NCBI GenBank assembly: GCA_902609065.1
Contig: CACLQJ010000007.1
Span: 1-42,735 of the forward strand
DNA: 42,735 bases
Origin: an uncultured Pelagibacteraceae bacterium
GTDB lineage: Bacteria; Pseudomonadota; Alphaproteobacteria; Pelagibacterales; Pelagibacteraceae
Reading direction: 5' to 3'
The translations under genes were made by a program, and so were the position numbers. Position 1 is the first letter of the stretch. Every line of letters starts with the position of its first letter. Below are positions 17,107 to 26,701 of this stretch, piece after piece. The notes below the pieces were generated by a model. It made no database searches, was not told the origin of the DNA, and saw only the letters and a program-made list of their open reading frames with translations.

Positions 17107-18084
17107 ATGAAAAAAAATTATTTTATAACAGGTGGAACAGGCTCTCTAGCTAAAAAACTTATTGAACATCTTATAAAACACAGATTGGCTAAAAAAATAG
17201 TTTTATTTAGCAGAGATGAATTTAAGCAAAGCAAATTACATGAACTACCCTTTGTAAGAGACAATGTATCAATTTTTAGATTTTTCATTGGTGATATTAG
17301 AGATATATCCAGATTAAATTGGGCTCTTGGAGAAGATATTAATGTTGTAATACACACTGCAGCATTAAAACAAGTCCCAACAACAGAATACAATCCATTT
17401 GAAACAGTTCAAACTAATATAGTTGGTACTCAAAATTTAATTGAAGTATCTATTAAAAAAAAAATAGATAAGATAATATTAATAAGCACAGACAAGGCAG
17501 TCTCCCCAATTAATTTATATGGCTCAACTAAGCTTACGGCTGAAAAGCTTTTTATTTCAGCTAACCTTTTTAAAGGCAAATCCAAATCAAAATTTAGTGT
17601 AGCCAGGTATGGTAATGTTATGGGTAGCAGAGGTTCTGTGATCCCAATTTTAATTAATCAAAATAAACAAAAAAAAAAATTCACAATAACAGACGAAAGG
17701 ATGACAAGATTCAATATATCCTTAAATCAAGCAGTATTATTTGTAATAAAATGTATTTCAAAAATGAAGGGAAAAGAAATTTTTGTACCTAAATGTCCTT
17801 CATATAAAATTATGGATGTTGCAAAAGCTATTAATTCAAAAAATAAAATTAAATTTATCGGTATAAGACCTGCCGAAAAGATACACGAAGAATTAATCAA
17901 TAAGTCAGAATATTTTAATTGTAAAGAAAAACAAGACGAATTTATTATTTACCCTACTGTCACTAAAATAAAAAAAAATTTGAAGGAAGGAATTTCATAC
18001 AATAGTTATGAAAATAAAAAATATCTAACTATAAATAAAATTAGAGAATTAATTAAAAAAAACATCTCGGATTTTGAAAAATAA
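17107..18084 (+). CDS. pseB: UDP-GlcNAc 4,6-dehydratase (PseB/FlaA1-like)
   Basis: YFITGGTGSLAKKLIEHL; HTAALKQVPTTEYNPFETVQTNIVGTQNLIE; STDKAVSPINLYGSTKLTAEKLFISAN; VARYGNVMGSRGSVIP. Confidence 0.85.
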   Translation: MKKNYFITGGTGSLAKKLIEHLIKHRLAKKIVLFSRDEFKQSKLHELPFVRDNVSIFRFFIGDIRDISRLNWALGEDINVVIHTAALKQVPTTEYNPFETVQTNIVGTQNLIEVSIKKKIDKIILISTDKAVSPINLYGSTKLTAEKLFISANLFKGKSKSKFSVARYGNVMGSRGSVIPILINQNKQKKKFTITDERMTRFNISLNQAVLFVIKCISKMKGKEIFVPKCPSYKIMDVAKAINSKNKIKFIGIRPAEKIHEELINKSEYFNCKEKQDEFIIYPTVTKIKKNLKEGISYNSYENKKYLTINKIRELIKKNISDFEK

Positions 18085-18094
18085 AACATTAAAA

Positions 18095-19234
18095 ATGTTT
18101 ATATCTTACGGAAAGCAAAGTATTGATAAATCAGATATTAAGTCAGTTCAAAATGTTTTAAGGAAGGACTTATTAACCCAAGGACCTTTAGTTAAAAAAT
18201 TTGAACTAAGTTTAAAAAAAAAACTAAATTCAAAATATGCTACAGTTGTAAATAATGGTTCATCAGCACTACTAACTATCGGAAAAATTTTAAATTGGAA
18301 AAAAGGAGATATTATTGCAGTGCCTCCAATAACTTTCTTGTCCTCAGTAAATACAATTGAACATTGTGGCGCAAAACCAATTTTTATCGATATAAGCTTA
18401 AATGATTATTGTATGGATCCAAATATTTTAGAAATAGCTTTAAAAAAGGATAAAAAAAAAAAAATTAAAGCTGCAATCATCGTTGATTACGGTGGGCGAC
18501 CAGCACAATGGGATAAGTTTCTTGCCTTGAAAAGAAAATATAAAATCAAACTGGTAAACGACAATTGTCACGCTATCGGTTCATCATTAAACAAAAATAA
18601 AGGATATGCCGTAAAGTATGCAGACTTAGTCTCTCTGAGTTTTCATCCAGTGAAAGCAATAACAACGGGCGAGGGAGGTGCAATACTTACTAACAATCCA
18701 TATTACGAAAAAAAAGCAAAAATTTTAAGGACGCATGGAATAATTAGGCAAAATGATCACTGGAAGTATAAAATGCATGAACTAGGTTACAACTTCAGGT
18801 TGCCAGATATTAATTGTGCACTAGGAATAAGTCAAATAAAAAGATTAGAAAAATTTATAAATAAAAGAACAAAGATAGCAAAAATTTACGATGAATTATT
18901 TTCAGATAATAAAAAATTTGTTAAAATAAAAGACAATAATAATATTCAAAATTCATATCATCTGTATCCACTATTATTAAATTTGGAAACAATAAAAAAA
19001 AAGAAAGATGAAATTATAAAAGAATTTTTAAAGTATAATATAAAGCTACAAGTTCATTATATTCCTGTAAATACACAACCGTTTTATAAAAAAAAATACG
19101 GATTTAATAAAAACAATTATCGAAATTCTCTTAAATTTTTTAGTCGTTGTATTTCTCTACCGATATATAATGATTTAAACAATAAACAATTAAATTATGT
19201 AACTAAAATTTGCAAAAAAATATTTAAAATTTAA
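18095..19234 (+). CDS. pseC: PLP-dependent nucleotide-sugar 4-aminotransferase (PseC-like, DegT/DnrJ/EryC1 family)
   Basis: ISYGKQSIDKSDIKSVQNVLRKDLLTQGPLVKKFE; VNNGSSALL; SFHPVKAITTGEGGAILTNN; immediately downstream of the pseB-like gene. ATG at 18095 preferred over TTG at 18074. Confidence 0.85.
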   Translation: MFISYGKQSIDKSDIKSVQNVLRKDLLTQGPLVKKFELSLKKKLNSKYATVVNNGSSALLTIGKILNWKKGDIIAVPPITFLSSVNTIEHCGAKPIFIDISLNDYCMDPNILEIALKKDKKKKIKAAIIVDYGGRPAQWDKFLALKRKYKIKLVNDNCHAIGSSLNKNKGYAVKYADLVSLSFHPVKAITTGEGGAILTNNPYYEKKAKILRTHGIIRQNDHWKYKMHELGYNFRLPDINCALGISQIKRLEKFINKRTKIAKIYDELFSDNKKFVKIKDNNNIQNSYHLYPLLLNLETIKKKKDEIIKEFLKYNIKLQVHYIPVNTQPFYKKKYGFNKNNYRNSLKFFSRCISLPIYNDLNNKQLNYVTKICKKIFKI

Positions 19235-19237
19235 TAA

Positions 19238-20326
19238 ATGAATATAATTTATGACCATCAAATATTTACAAATCAGAGCAATGGAGGACCGTCAAGATAC
19301 TTTACGGAATTAATTAAAGAAATATCAATTCTTAATAATAACCCCTTAATTATTGCACCATTCCACAAAAATTTTTACCTTAGAAAAATATCGCATCTAA
19401 ACAAAAAAGAATTTTCGGCAAATTTAAGAAAAAACCTAATTATTAATTTATTGAACAATTTAATTTCAAATCATTATTTTAAAAATTTGAAATATGATCT
19501 TTATCATCTTACATATTACAACAATTGCTTCAAAACTTCTAAACCAAAAGTAATTACAGTTTATGATTTAATACACGAAAAATATGACAAAGAATATAAA
19601 TTTAAAAATTTACCAAAAAAAAAAATCTTCAAAAATATTGATCATTTTCTCTGCATTTCTAATAATACAAAAAAAGATTTAATTAATTTTTATAATATTG
19701 ACGAAAATAAAATTACAGTAACTTACTTAGCAAATTCAATTAAACACAAATTTGAAAATTTGTCTGAATACAAAAAAAATTCAAAAGTTTTTAAAAAACC
19801 TTTTTTTCTTTATGTAGGTTCTAGAAAAAGGTATAAAAATTTTAAATTATTTGCTAAATCATATTCCCATCTAGAAAAAATTAAAAATAATTTTGATATT
19901 ATTTGTTTTGGTGGTGGAAAATTTTTAAGTGAAGAGTTGAATTATATGAAAAATCTGTCAATAAACTTAAGTAACATACATCAATTAAGTGGAAGCGATG
20001 ATTTATTAACTAATTTGTATTTAAATGCTGAGGCGTTAATATATCCATCTAGATACGAAGGATTTGGATTGCCTATTCTTGAAGCTATGTCTTTAGGTTG
20101 TCCTGTAATATCTAGTAATTCTAGCAGTTTACCAGAGGTCTATGGGGATGCAGCGATTAATTTTTCTCCTAATTCAGAGGAAGACTTGATGAACTGTATT
20201 ATGAAACTGACATTTGATAGTGATTTAAAAAGTAACTTTGTCAGAAAAGGTTATTTAAGAGAAAAAAAATTTTCATGGAAAAAATGTGCCGAACAAACTA
20301 ATTTTGTATATAAAAAAGTTACTTAA
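19238..20326 (+). CDS. glycosyltransferase, GT4-type
   Basis: YVGSRKRYKNFKLF…SGSDDLLTNLYLNAEALIYPSRYEGFGLPILEAMSLGCPVISS. Confidence 0.9.
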   Translation: MNIIYDHQIFTNQSNGGPSRYFTELIKEISILNNNPLIIAPFHKNFYLRKISHLNKKEFSANLRKNLIINLLNNLISNHYFKNLKYDLYHLTYYNNCFKTSKPKVITVYDLIHEKYDKEYKFKNLPKKKIFKNIDHFLCISNNTKKDLINFYNIDENKITVTYLANSIKHKFENLSEYKKNSKVFKKPFFLYVGSRKRYKNFKLFAKSYSHLEKIKNNFDIICFGGGKFLSEELNYMKNLSINLSNIHQLSGSDDLLTNLYLNAEALIYPSRYEGFGLPILEAMSLGCPVISSNSSSLPEVYGDAAINFSPNSEEDLMNCIMKLTFDSDLKSNFVRKGYLREKKFSWKKCAEQTNFVYKKVT

Positions 20327-20328
20327 TA

Positions 20329-21270
20329 ATGAATCTGAAAAAAGCATTAATATTTGGTATAACCGGTCAAGACGGTGCTTATCTGGCCAAGATTTTAATT
20401 GACAAAAAATATAAAGTTTACGGAATAAGCAGAAAAAAAAATTACGTTAATTTAAAAAAATTAGGAATTTTAAAAAATACAAAAATTTTTAACTTTTTAA
20501 GCTTTTCCAATAATAAAATTGAAAATATTTTAAGAAAAAAGTTTGATGAAATTTACTATTTAGGTGGACAATCAAGCGTTAGTGTTTCTTTTAAAAGAAG
20601 CTTTGAAACATATGAAAGTCAAGTTGCACCATTAAAGCTAATTTTGAATTTTATACTAAATCAAAAAAATAAAAAAACAAAATTTCTTTATGCAGGAAGT
20701 AGTGAAATGTTTGGCAATATAAATAAACAGAATAAAATTAGTGAAAACAGTCCAAAAAAACCAGTAAGCCCCTATGGGATGTCAAAATTAATTGGATATG
20801 AAATAATTAGATCTTATCGTTTGACTTTTAAACTACCTGTTTGCACAGCAATATTGTTTAACCATGAGTCATCTCTTAGAACAAATAATTATATAATAAA
20901 AAAAATTATTAATTATGCAAAAAAAATAAATTTCAGTAAAAATAAAATTCTAGAGGTGGGTAATATTAATATAAAAAGAGACTGGGGATGGGGACCAGAA
21001 TATATGATTGGTTGTAACAAAATTTTAAAATCTAAAAAGATAGATGACTACATAATAGCATCGGGCAAAACAGTAAGTTTAAAAAAAATAATATATTTGA
21101 TTTTTAAACAATATAATTTAAATTGGAAAAGTTTTACTAAAGTAAATAAAAAATATATAAGAAAATTTGAGATTTTTGAGAATTACTCTAATAACAAAAA
21201 AATAAAAAAACAAATTAATTGGTCTCCAAAAATAATATACACTCAAGTAGTAAAAAAAATGTCAGAGTAA
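20329..21270 (+). CDS. divergent GDP-mannose 4,6-dehydratase-like SDR
   Basis: ALIFGITGQDGAYLAKILIDKKYKVYGISRK; YYLGGQSSVSVSFKRSFET; AGSSEMFGN; SPYGMSK; LFNHESSLRTNNYIIKKI; RDWGWGPEYM. Confidence 0.75.
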   Translation: MNLKKALIFGITGQDGAYLAKILIDKKYKVYGISRKKNYVNLKKLGILKNTKIFNFLSFSNNKIENILRKKFDEIYYLGGQSSVSVSFKRSFETYESQVAPLKLILNFILNQKNKKTKFLYAGSSEMFGNINKQNKISENSPKKPVSPYGMSKLIGYEIIRSYRLTFKLPVCTAILFNHESSLRTNNYIIKKIINYAKKINFSKNKILEVGNINIKRDWGWGPEYMIGCNKILKSKKIDDYIIASGKTVSLKKIIYLIFKQYNLNWKSFTKVNKKYIRKFEIFENYSNNKKIKKQINWSPKIIYTQVVKKMSE

Positions 21271-21277
21271 ATTAAAA

Positions 21278-22102
21278 ATGAAAGAAAATTTTGAGTCAAT
21301 TGACAGAATTGAAAATAGTATTATTGAGGGAGGTTTAAGATTAAAAAAAAATTTTAAAAATTCCATTCCCAATAAACCTCTCATAACTGTTATTACCGCA
21401 GTCTTAAATAACGATAAGTACTTAGAAGAATGTATTTTAAGTCTGCATAAACAAAAATATGAAAATTATGAACATATAATTTTAGACGGAGGGTCTGGAG
21501 AAAGTACAATAAAGATTATTAAGAAATATGAAGATAAGATAGATTATTGGTGTTCTAAACGAGATAATGGCATTTATGACGCGTTTAACAATGGAATGAA
21601 ACTTGCAAGAGGTGATTATTTAGGTTTTTTAAATTCTGATGATACTTACTCTGATAAAACATTTGAATTATTAATTAGTTATATAAAAAAATTTCCAGAA
21701 AAAGATTTCATTTTTGGAGCAGTAAATAAGCATTGGGGAACTTTATATGGATTTAAACCATATAAAATTTATTGGAGTTGGGGATTTTATTCAAGTCACT
21801 CTACAGGATTTTTCATAAAGAGAAATTCTGCAAAAAAAGTGGGATTATATAATATAAAATATAGATATTCTTCAGATTATGACTATTTCTTTAGGATGAT
21901 AGTGAAAAAAAAACTAAAAGGCGTAGGTACAAAAAAAAATGAAATATTTGGTAATTTCAGAAGGGGTGGATTTTCTAGTAGAACAAATTTTTTTGACCAT
22001 TTTGTAGAGGAAATCAAAATTAGATTGGATAATGGGCAAAATAGGTTGCTTGTACTCATAATTTTTATTTATAAATTTTTTAAAAATATTAAAAAAATAT
22101 GA
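21278..22102 (+). CDS. glycosyltransferase, GT2 (WfgS/WcaA-like)
   Basis: PLITVITAVLNNDKYLEECILSLHKQKYENYEHIILDGGSGESTIKIIKKYEDKIDYWCSKRDNGIYDAFNNGM…GDYLGFLNSDDTY. Confidence 0.9.
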   Translation: MKENFESIDRIENSIIEGGLRLKKNFKNSIPNKPLITVITAVLNNDKYLEECILSLHKQKYENYEHIILDGGSGESTIKIIKKYEDKIDYWCSKRDNGIYDAFNNGMKLARGDYLGFLNSDDTYSDKTFELLISYIKKFPEKDFIFGAVNKHWGTLYGFKPYKIYWSWGFYSSHSTGFFIKRNSAKKVGLYNIKYRYSSDYDYFFRMIVKKKLKGVGTKKNEIFGNFRRGGFSSRTNFFDHFVEEIKIRLDNGQNRLLVLIIFIYKFFKNIKKI

Positions 22103-23052
22103 ATATATTAGTCACAGGGGTCGCAGGTTTTATTGGATACAGTCTTTCAATTAATTTATTAAAAAAAAAATATAAAATTTACGGAATAGATAATCTCGAC
22201 AATTATTATAATGTTGAACTTAAAAAGAGTAGAATAAATTTATTAAAAAAAAATAAAAATTTTTTTTTTAGGAAAATAAGCGTCACAAATAAGAATAAAT
22301 TAAATAAATTTTTTATACAAAAAAAAATTGATATTATAATAAATCTCGCAGCACAAGCTGGTGTGAGGTATTCTTTCGAAAATCCAGGTAAGTATATTGA
22401 TGCTAATATATTAGGTTTCCTGAATCTTATAGATATAGCTAAAAATAATAATATTAAAAAATTTATTTATGCATCATCTAGCTCGGTATACGGTGAAAAT
22501 AAAAATTTTCCTTTGAAAGAGTCAGAAAAATTAAATCCTAAAAATATATATGCCGTCAGTAAAAAACTTAATGAAGAGATAGCAAATCTACACCATAATA
22601 TTAGTAGTACTAAGTTTGTAGGTTTGAGATTTTTCACAGTATTTGGTGAATGGGGTAGACCAGATATGTTTATGTTTAAACTATTTAAAGCACAAGTAAC
22701 AAATAAAACATTTTACTTAAATAATTATGGCAATCATTTAAGGGATTTTACTTATATCGAGGATGTAGTAAAAATAGTAACTAAAATAATGAACAAAAAT
22801 TTTAAAAATCATGAAATTTTCAATATTTGTTCTAATAATCCTCAAAATATATACGAAATAGCTAATGAATTTAAAAAAAAAAATAATGTTAAAATCAAAT
22901 TAGTGGAAATGCATAAAGCAGACATTTTAAAGACACATGGAAACAATAAAAAATTGAGTAAATACGGCATTAAATTGAAATATTCAAATTTTTACGAAAA
23001 ATTTTATAAAACATTTAGCTGGTACAAAAAAAATAAAATATATAAGTTTTAA
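22099..23052 (+). CDS. NAD-dependent nucleotide-sugar epimerase (UDP-glucuronate/UDP-glucose 4-epimerase-like)
   Basis: ILVTGVAGFIGYSLSINLLKK; LAAQAGVRYSFENPGKYIDANILGFLNLID; ASSSSVYG; YAVSKKLNEE. Confidence 0.85.
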   Translation: MNILVTGVAGFIGYSLSINLLKKKYKIYGIDNLDNYYNVELKKSRINLLKKNKNFFFRKISVTNKNKLNKFFIQKKIDIIINLAAQAGVRYSFENPGKYIDANILGFLNLIDIAKNNNIKKFIYASSSSVYGENKNFPLKESEKLNPKNIYAVSKKLNEEIANLHHNISSTKFVGLRFFTVFGEWGRPDMFMFKLFKAQVTNKTFYLNNYGNHLRDFTYIEDVVKIVTKIMNKNFKNHEIFNICSNNPQNIYEIANEFKKKNNVKIKLVEMHKADILKTHGNNKKLSKYGIKLKYSNFYEKFYKTFSWYKKNKIYKF

Positions 23053-23093
23053 TCTTATATTAATTGATTAAATTTTTAGTTAGAAAATATTTA

Positions 23094-24263
23094 ATGAAAA
23101 ATAAATGTAATATATGTAAAAAAAAATTTTTAGATTTTTTAAATTTAGGTAAGCATCCTTGTGCAGATACTTTTCTTTCATCTAAAAATGAAGCTTTAAA
23201 TTTACAAAAATTTCCATTAATTGTAGGATATTGTAGTTGTTCTCACTTATCAGCATTATACCCTATCTCTGGTTTTATGAGATATGAAAAGTATGATTAC
23301 TCTTATACATCTGATAATTCAATTGTATCGAGAACACATTTTAAAAATATTGCAATATATTTGAGTAAGAGATTAAAATTGAATAAAAAAAGTTTTGTAA
23401 TTGAGGCAGGAAGCAATGATGGAACATTTTTAAAAAAAATTTATGATCTAACAAATGCAAAAGTTTTAGGAGTAGATCCTTCAAAAAATATATCAGAAAT
23501 ATCTAAAAAAAAAAGAATCGATACAGTTACTGACTATTTTAATAAAAAGGTGTCGAAAATTATACTAAAAAACTCTGGTAAAGCTGATATTATTTATGGT
23601 GCAAATGTATTTAATCATGTAGATGATATCGATGATTTCTTAAAAGGAGTATCAATTTTACTAAAAGACAAAGGTAATTTAATTTTGGAAGTTCCAGATT
23701 TAAGCTCTTTAATTAAAAAAGTTGGATTCGATACTATATATCATGAGCATAGGCATTATTTTAGTGAGAAATCAATATACAAAATATTAAAACAAAATAA
23801 TCTGTTTATTTATAAAATCCAAAGAATAAATTACATGTCTGGATCGCTTAGGATTTTTGCTTCTAATAATAAAAATTTAAAGAGATTTAAAAATCCTAGA
23901 AAAGTTAATCTTAGGGAATTCAAAATATTTAAAAAGAAAGTATTATTAACAATTGAAGAGGTTAAAAAATTTTTAAAAAAATATAAATTTACAATTGGGG
24001 TAGGCGCGGCAACAAAAGGCAATACTTTATTAAATTGCTGTAAGATGAGTGACAAAGAATTAAAATTTATCTTTGATAAATCAAAATTTAAGATTAACAA
24101 GTTTACTCCTGGAACTGGTATTAAAATTATTAAAGAGACTAATAATATAAAAGCTGATTCAGCAGTAATTTTACCGTGGAATATTACAAAATATCTTATA
24201 AAAAAAAAATTTTTTAAAAAAATTAAATATACATCAATTCCAAAAATTATTAAAAGTCTATAA
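23094..24263 (+). CDS. sugar C-methyltransferase-like SAM enzyme (Methyltransf_13/14-type)
   Basis: N-terminal Cys-rich CNICKKKFLDFLNLGKHPCADTFL…GYCSCSHLS; VIEAGSNDGTFLKKI; YHEHRHYFSEKSI; C-terminal GVGAATKGNTLLN. ATG at 23094 preferred over TTG at 23064. Confidence 0.83.
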   Translation: MKNKCNICKKKFLDFLNLGKHPCADTFLSSKNEALNLQKFPLIVGYCSCSHLSALYPISGFMRYEKYDYSYTSDNSIVSRTHFKNIAIYLSKRLKLNKKSFVIEAGSNDGTFLKKIYDLTNAKVLGVDPSKNISEISKKKRIDTVTDYFNKKVSKIILKNSGKADIIYGANVFNHVDDIDDFLKGVSILLKDKGNLILEVPDLSSLIKKVGFDTIYHEHRHYFSEKSIYKILKQNNLFIYKIQRINYMSGSLRIFASNNKNLKRFKNPRKVNLREFKIFKKKVLLTIEEVKKFLKKYKFTIGVGAATKGNTLLNCCKMSDKELKFIFDKSKFKINKFTPGTGIKIIKETNNIKADSAVILPWNITKYLIKKKFFKKIKYTSIPKIIKSL

Positions 24264-24652
24264 TGATACAAAAAAAAAAAATAAATCAAAAAGATAAAAG
24301 AGGCTTCATTCTGGATATTTTTGTAGACAAACCTAAAGATCATTGCACATTAGTTACATTTAATAAAGGCTCGATTAGAGGGAATCATTTTCATAAAAGT
24401 AGTACCCAGTATTCTTTTATATTAGATGGCAAATTAACTATGATTACTTCCAAAGTAGACAAAAATGGTAAATTATTTGGAAAAAAATTTAAAAAGATTG
24501 TTAGGAAGTATGATCTCATCAAACATAAACCATTTATCTCGCATGCTTTTAAAGCTATAACAAAATCAAAAATGCTAGCATTCGCAGATGGTCTTAGGGG
24601 TGGTAAAAATTACGAAAAAGATACTTTTCGATTAAAAGATAAACTTTTCTAA
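24263..24652 (+). CDS. small cupin (nucleotide-sugar-associated, WxcM/FdtA or CapF-C-like)
   Basis: SIRGNHFHKSSTQYSFILDGKLTMITSK…KHKPFISHAFKAITKSKMLAF is a single cupin fold pattern. Confidence 0.7.
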   Translation: MIQKKKINQKDKRGFILDIFVDKPKDHCTLVTFNKGSIRGNHFHKSSTQYSFILDGKLTMITSKVDKNGKLFGKKFKKIVRKYDLIKHKPFISHAFKAITKSKMLAFADGLRGGKNYEKDTFRLKDKLF

Positions 24653-24665
24653 AATATTTTCTTAA

Positions 24666-26696
24666 ATGATTTATAGGAAAGATATTGACTGCTTACGAGG
24701 CCTATCTGTAATCGCAGTAATTTTGTATCATTATAAGTTTGATTTTTTCTCAGGTGGCTATTTAGGTGTAGATATTTTTTTTGTAATAAGCGGTTATTTA
24801 ATTACTTCAATAATTTTAAAAGAAATGCTTATAAAAAAATTTTCTTTGATAAATTTTTATGAAAGGAGAATTAGACGTCTTTTCCCTGCCTTGATTTTTG
24901 TAATATCTATCACATGTATTTTATTTCAAACTATCCTTTTAGAATCAGAACTAAAAAAACTTTTTTCTTCCGTAACTTCTGCTATTTTGTTTTATGCTAA
25001 CTTCTTCTTTCAAAGTTCTGGATCTTATTTTTCACCACTTAACGAGCAACAGCCTTTATTACATACTTGGTCACTTTCAATTGAAGAACAATTTTATCTT
25101 ATTTTTCCAATATTTTTATATTTTTTTTTTAAAAGAATAAATTTAATTTTTGTTATTACATTTTTATTTGCATTTTTTAGTATTTGCCTTTCTCAATTTG
25201 GAGGTAACTTAAAGTTTTCCTATCCATATTTTGAAGACAGTTTTCAATTTTTTGCAACACCGCAATTTGCATTTTATTTTACATTAACCAGAATTTGGGA
25301 AATTTTAGCCGGATGTTTACTTGCAATATTCATGTTCAAAAATAAAAAAAAGTACGAAAATAAATATTTAACACTTTTTGGATATATTTTAATTTTATCA
25401 ACAATATTAAGTTTTGACAAAGATTCACTTCATCCTTCAATTATCTCTTTAATCCCCGTTGTTGGCACATTGTTAGTACTTATGTATAGTAATACGAAAT
25501 TTAATGAGAAGGGTGTATTCAAAATTTTCAATAATACTTTCTTTTTGAATATTGGAATTATTTCTTATAGCTTATATTTGTGGCACCAGCCCATTTATCA
25601 ATTTTTTAATAAAATTTATTTTATAGACTCGAATATTAGTTTTAAAATACTAGTTATTTTTATTATATTAACCTTATCAAACCTATCGTTTAAATTTATT
25701 GAAAAACCTTTTAGAAAAAAAGAAAAAATTAAAAATAAAAAAATATTTTTATATTATTGTTTATCGTCTTTTTTAATTGTTTCGTTCTCTTATTATTTTT
25801 CGAATATAAAAGATTATTCAAATACATATTCAAATTTGGTTTTAAATATTTCCAAACACTCAAAATACTTTCAAGATAATAAATTTATTTGCAGCACAAA
25901 TGCAGATTTTTATATTTCACCCAAAAATGCCTGTATTTTAGGAAAAACAAAAGATCCAGAATTAGCATTAATTGGGGACTCACATTTAGATCTCATTACA
26001 TTGGAATTAGAGAAGCAATTAATCGATTATGGTGTTTCAGCATATCAATTTAGCTACAGAGGTTGCGTGCCCTCTATCAATTTAAAAGTGTTTAACGACA
26101 AAAGATATAATTGTGATAAGTATTTTAATGAAGTTTTAAATCAAATAAAAATCAATAAAAACATAAAAAAAATACTAATATTTTCTAGATGGTCTTTCAA
26201 TCTTAAAGGAGAAAGATTCAAAAATGAACAAGGTGGAAACGAGATTGGTGAAGGACATTATTTTATACCTCTTGATAAAGATACTCTAACCGAAAGCCAG
26301 AATAGAAAAGAAAATATATTAAAAAACATAGAAACTTTTATTAAGCAACTAAATAATCTAGACAATAAAATTTATATTGTTATGCCAACCCCTGAAATGG
26401 GATGGGAAATACCTAATAATCTAGCTAGGATTGTTTATTATAAAAATGAAATTAGCAAAGATACTTTATCAATTTCAAAAAATAAATTCGAGGAGAGAAA
26501 TAAAGAAATTAAAAATTTTTTCGAAACAATAAGTTTAAAATATAAATTAAATTTAATATATCCAGACGATATTTTTTGTGATAATTTAAGATGTTACTCA
26601 CATTATAATAATGTACCTTTATTTTTCGATGATGATCATTTAAGCAGTGAGGGCGCTAAGCTATTATCACAAAAAATATTAAAATTGATTTATTAA
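24666..26696 (+). CDS. acyltransferase 3 family (OafA/YrhL-type) with C-terminal SGNH domain
   Basis: YRKDIDCLRGLSVIAVILYHYKFDFFSGGYLGVDIFFVISGYLIT; FYERRIRRLFPAL; WSLSIEEQFYLIFP; C-terminal LIGDSHLDLI and FFDDDHLSSEGA. Confidence 0.93.
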   Translation: MIYRKDIDCLRGLSVIAVILYHYKFDFFSGGYLGVDIFFVISGYLITSIILKEMLIKKFSLINFYERRIRRLFPALIFVISITCILFQTILLESELKKLFSSVTSAILFYANFFFQSSGSYFSPLNEQQPLLHTWSLSIEEQFYLIFPIFLYFFFKRINLIFVITFLFAFFSICLSQFGGNLKFSYPYFEDSFQFFATPQFAFYFTLTRIWEILAGCLLAIFMFKNKKKYENKYLTLFGYILILSTILSFDKDSLHPSIISLIPVVGTLLVLMYSNTKFNEKGVFKIFNNTFFLNIGIISYSLYLWHQPIYQFFNKIYFIDSNISFKILVIFIILTLSNLSFKFIEKPFRKKEKIKNKKIFLYYCLSSFLIVSFSYYFSNIKDYSNTYSNLVLNISKHSKYFQDNKFICSTNADFYISPKNACILGKTKDPELALIGDSHLDLITLELEKQLIDYGVSAYQFSYRGCVPSINLKVFNDKRYNCDKYFNEVLNQIKINKNIKKILIFSRWSFNLKGERFKNEQGGNEIGEGHYFIPLDKDTLTESQNRKENILKNIETFIKQLNNLDNKIYIVMPTPEMGWEIPNNLARIVYYKNEISKDTLSISKNKFEERNKEIKNFFETISLKYKLNLIYPDDIFCDNLRCYSHYNNVPLFFDDDHLSSEGAKLLSQKILKLIY

Positions 26697-26701
26697 AAAA
26701 T

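Noticed and set aside
20329-21270. Divergent gmd copy considered as a pseudogene
   Set aside because: The reading frame is intact and the Rossmann and catalytic motifs are retained, so neofunctionalisation is more likely than decay.
23831-24343. 170-aa minus-strand ORF
   Set aside because: Antisense to the C-methyltransferase and cupin genes, which have clear family motifs. The antisense product is a low-complexity hydrophobic translation expected from Lys/Asn-rich sense codons.
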